Both the position numbers and the translations under genes were made by a program. Below the pieces are notes generated by a model that searched no databases, had not been told where the DNA came from, and saw nothing but the letters and a program-made list of their open reading frames with translations. Positions 7,282 through 7,892 of a stretch of DNA of 7,892 nucleotides are shown here, one piece after another. Location: positions 1-7,892 of the forward strand of contig SKUV01000186.1 of assembly GCA_007129775.1 (NCBI GenBank), in the 5' to 3' direction. Position 1 is the first letter of the stretch. Every line of letters begins with the position of its first letter. The stretch is from Paracoccaceae bacterium (GTDB lineage: Bacteria > Pseudomonadota > Alphaproteobacteria > Rhodobacterales > Rhodobacteraceae).

Positions 7282-7569
7282 TCAGCCGAAGCGCGACCAG
7301 GCGCTCTTCATGGCCTTCGACATGGCATCCCAAGAGGCTTCGGCACCCTTGCGCATGTCGTCCCAGGCCTCTTCGGAGGCGGCGCGCATCTTTTTCAACT
7401 CGGCCTCGGCCTCGGACTGCCGATCCTTCAGGCGCGCGATCTCGCGCTCGTACTCGATTTCGGCATCGGCGCCCGCCTTTTGCGCGCGCGCCTGCATCTT
7501 GGCGATATCGGCTTGCCACTCGGCGATCTGGGCCTCGAATTTCTTCTCCCATGCGGTCTTGTCGGCCAT
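7282..7569 (-). CDS. Small charged helical protein, sll1863-like stress-response family
   Basis: This 95-residue protein has no signal peptide or membrane segment and should be cytoplasmic or peripherally membrane-bound. It is rich in Ala, Glu, Lys and Asp with almost no Gly or Pro, so it is predicted to be nearly all helix and probably coiled coil. The pattern (AEW near the start, then EIEYEREIARLKDR, then ASEEAWDDMRKG and a final SRFG) resembles proteins I recall as the sll1863-type stress-response family. That assignment is from memory and untested. Tryptophans fall at 7, 18, 69, 80 and 91, giving spacings of 11 within each group. The start is chosen because GGGAGG lies five bases upstream. 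A longer open frame runs to the window edge, but its extra N-terminal part is only the antisense of the next gene and the promoter region. The gene converges with the peroxidase gene and diverges from the gene at 7703. Confidence 0.83.
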   Translation of the reverse strand: MADKTAWEKKFEAQIAEWQADIAKMQARAQKAGADAEIEYEREIARLKDRQSEAEAELKKMRAASEEAWDDMRKGAEASWDAMSKAMKSAWSRFG

Positions 7570-7574
7570 GGTGT

Positions 7575-7580
7575 CCTCCC
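7575..7580 (-). promoter_or_regulatory. Ribosome binding site GGGAGG
   Basis: On the minus strand GGGAGG is followed by five bases and the ATG at 7569. This supports the 95-residue reading of the small helical protein over the much longer open frame that continues upstream. Confidence 0.8.
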
Positions 7581-7632
7581 TTTCGCAGCCATCAGAGTTC
7601 CGCGCAAATATCGCGCTGTCAACCGCTCCGGT

Positions 7633-7646
7633 TTGACCGGGATCAA
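7633..7646. promoter_or_regulatory. FNR/FixK-type binding site between divergent genes
   Basis: The site TTGAC-CGGG-ATCAA matches the FixK/FNR pattern TTGA-N6-TCAA at all eight fixed bases, and the FNR consensus TTGAT-N4-ATCAA at nine of ten. It lies in the 133-base gap between the start at 7569 (minus) and the start at 7703 (plus), centred 63 bases from the plus start codon and 70 from the minus one. If it acts at -41.5 for the plus gene, transcription would begin near 7681 and a CATCAT (7669-7674) falls where a -10 element is expected. On the minus strand GATATT (7612-7607) is placed similarly. Binding and direction of control are inferred. Confidence 0.55.
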
Positions 7647-7690
7647 GGCAGCGCCTCCGTGAACATGTCATCATGGTACAAGTTTTTTTC

Positions 7691-7696
7691 AGGAGG
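7691..7696 (+). promoter_or_regulatory. Ribosome binding site AGGAGG
   Basis: A perfect AGGAGG stands six bases before the ATG at 7703 and directly follows a TTTTTTTC tract. It fixes the start of the truncated Ala/Pro-rich gene. It is the strongest ribosome binding site in the window, which suggests high expression. Confidence 0.85.
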
Positions 7697-7702
7697 TGCC
7701 CG

Positions 7703-7892
7703 ATGCCAACGACCGAAACGACGAAGAGCAACGGGGTTGCCAGCCCGAAAGCGGCAGCCACCGAGCCGGCAGGCAGCGCCCCTTCCACGCCCGCGCCTGC
7801 CGCGCCCGAAAAAGCCGCCGCCGCGGCAGGCGCCGTTGCTCCGGCCCCCGTTGCTCCGGCCCCCGTTGCTCCGGCCCCCACCACTCCGGCCC
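7703..7892 (+). CDS. Ala/Pro-rich protein of unknown function, 5' part only
   Basis: Only the first 63 residues are in the window, and the gene runs off the right edge. The start is well supported: ATG at 7703 follows a perfect AGGAGG with six bases between. Residues 1-20 are polar (Thr, Lys, Asn, Glu). The rest is low-complexity Ala/Pro with a few Lys and Glu, ending in three tandem VAPAP units and a degenerate fourth. There is no signal peptide, so the visible part is a disordered cytoplasmic tail or linker. Such tails occur on phasin-like granule proteins, histone H1-like proteins and linker regions of many unrelated enzymes, and the family cannot be decided from this fragment. A FNR/FixK-type palindrome is centred 63 bases upstream of the start, suggesting low-oxygen or redox control. 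Confidence 0.72.
   Translation, partial: MPTTETTKSNGVASPKAAATEPAGSAPSTPAPAAPEKAAAAAGAVAPAPVAPAPVAPAPTTPA
7835..7892 (+). repeat. 15-bp in-frame tandem repeat (VAPAP units)
   Basis: The 15-base unit GTTGCTCCGGCCCCC occurs three times without a mismatch (7835-7849, 7850-7864, 7865-7879). It is followed by a degenerate fourth copy (from 7880) that encodes TTPA and is cut by the window end. The unit is a multiple of three, so changes in copy number keep the reading frame. Confidence 0.9.

Noticed and set aside
7570..7884. Upstream extension of the small helical protein to a 200-residue product
   Set aside because: The extra N-terminal region is the antisense of the Ala/Pro-rich gene plus the promoter region, and a good GGGAGG with ATG at 7569 gives a start that fits the family length.

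Overview
The window is GC-rich, almost fully coding DNA. It looks like chromosomal sequence from an alphaproteobacterium, most likely of the Rhodobacterales (Rhodobacteraceae/Paracoccaceae type). That placement is inferred from remembered family features, not from a search: the tamA-tamB pair with its characteristic C-termini, the FNR/FixK-type palindromes in intergenic DNA, and the high GC with long open frames on the antisense strand. I see no rRNA, tRNA, CRISPR array, insertion sequence, integrase or phage gene.

Layout. From 5 to 5676 the minus strand carries tamA followed by tamB, joined by a 4-base overlap and clearly one transcription unit. TamA is an outer-membrane POTRA/beta-barrel protein of the BamA superfamily. 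TamB is its very long periplasmic partner. Together they form the translocation and assembly module that serves outer-membrane biogenesis and, by current understanding, lipid transport between the membranes. From 5677 to 5885 is a divergent intergenic region with a TTGA-N6-TCAA palindrome and a separate perfect 8-bp dyad. From 5886 to 7235 the plus strand encodes a secreted di-heme c-type cytochrome of the cytochrome c peroxidase/MauG superfamily. It belongs to a longer branch with His at two positions that are Trp and Met/Tyr in the characterised enzymes.

From 7282 to 7569 the minus strand encodes a 95-residue charged, helical protein resembling the sll1863-type stress-response family. Its tryptophans are spaced by exactly 11 residues. 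From 7703 to the window edge the plus strand starts a gene for an Ala/Pro-rich protein of unknown function, cut off inside a 15-bp tandem repeat. These last two genes diverge from a 133-base intergenic region with a FNR/FixK-type palindrome near its centre, which suggests shared oxygen- or redox-linked control.

The tam operon is housekeeping envelope machinery. The peroxidase-like protein would act in the periplasm, and the last two genes look like stress or low-oxygen functions. Nothing here forms an obvious new multi-gene system. The most distinctive points are the two palindromes, the altered heme-environment residues, the Trp hendecads and the roughly 100-residue repeats in TamB.
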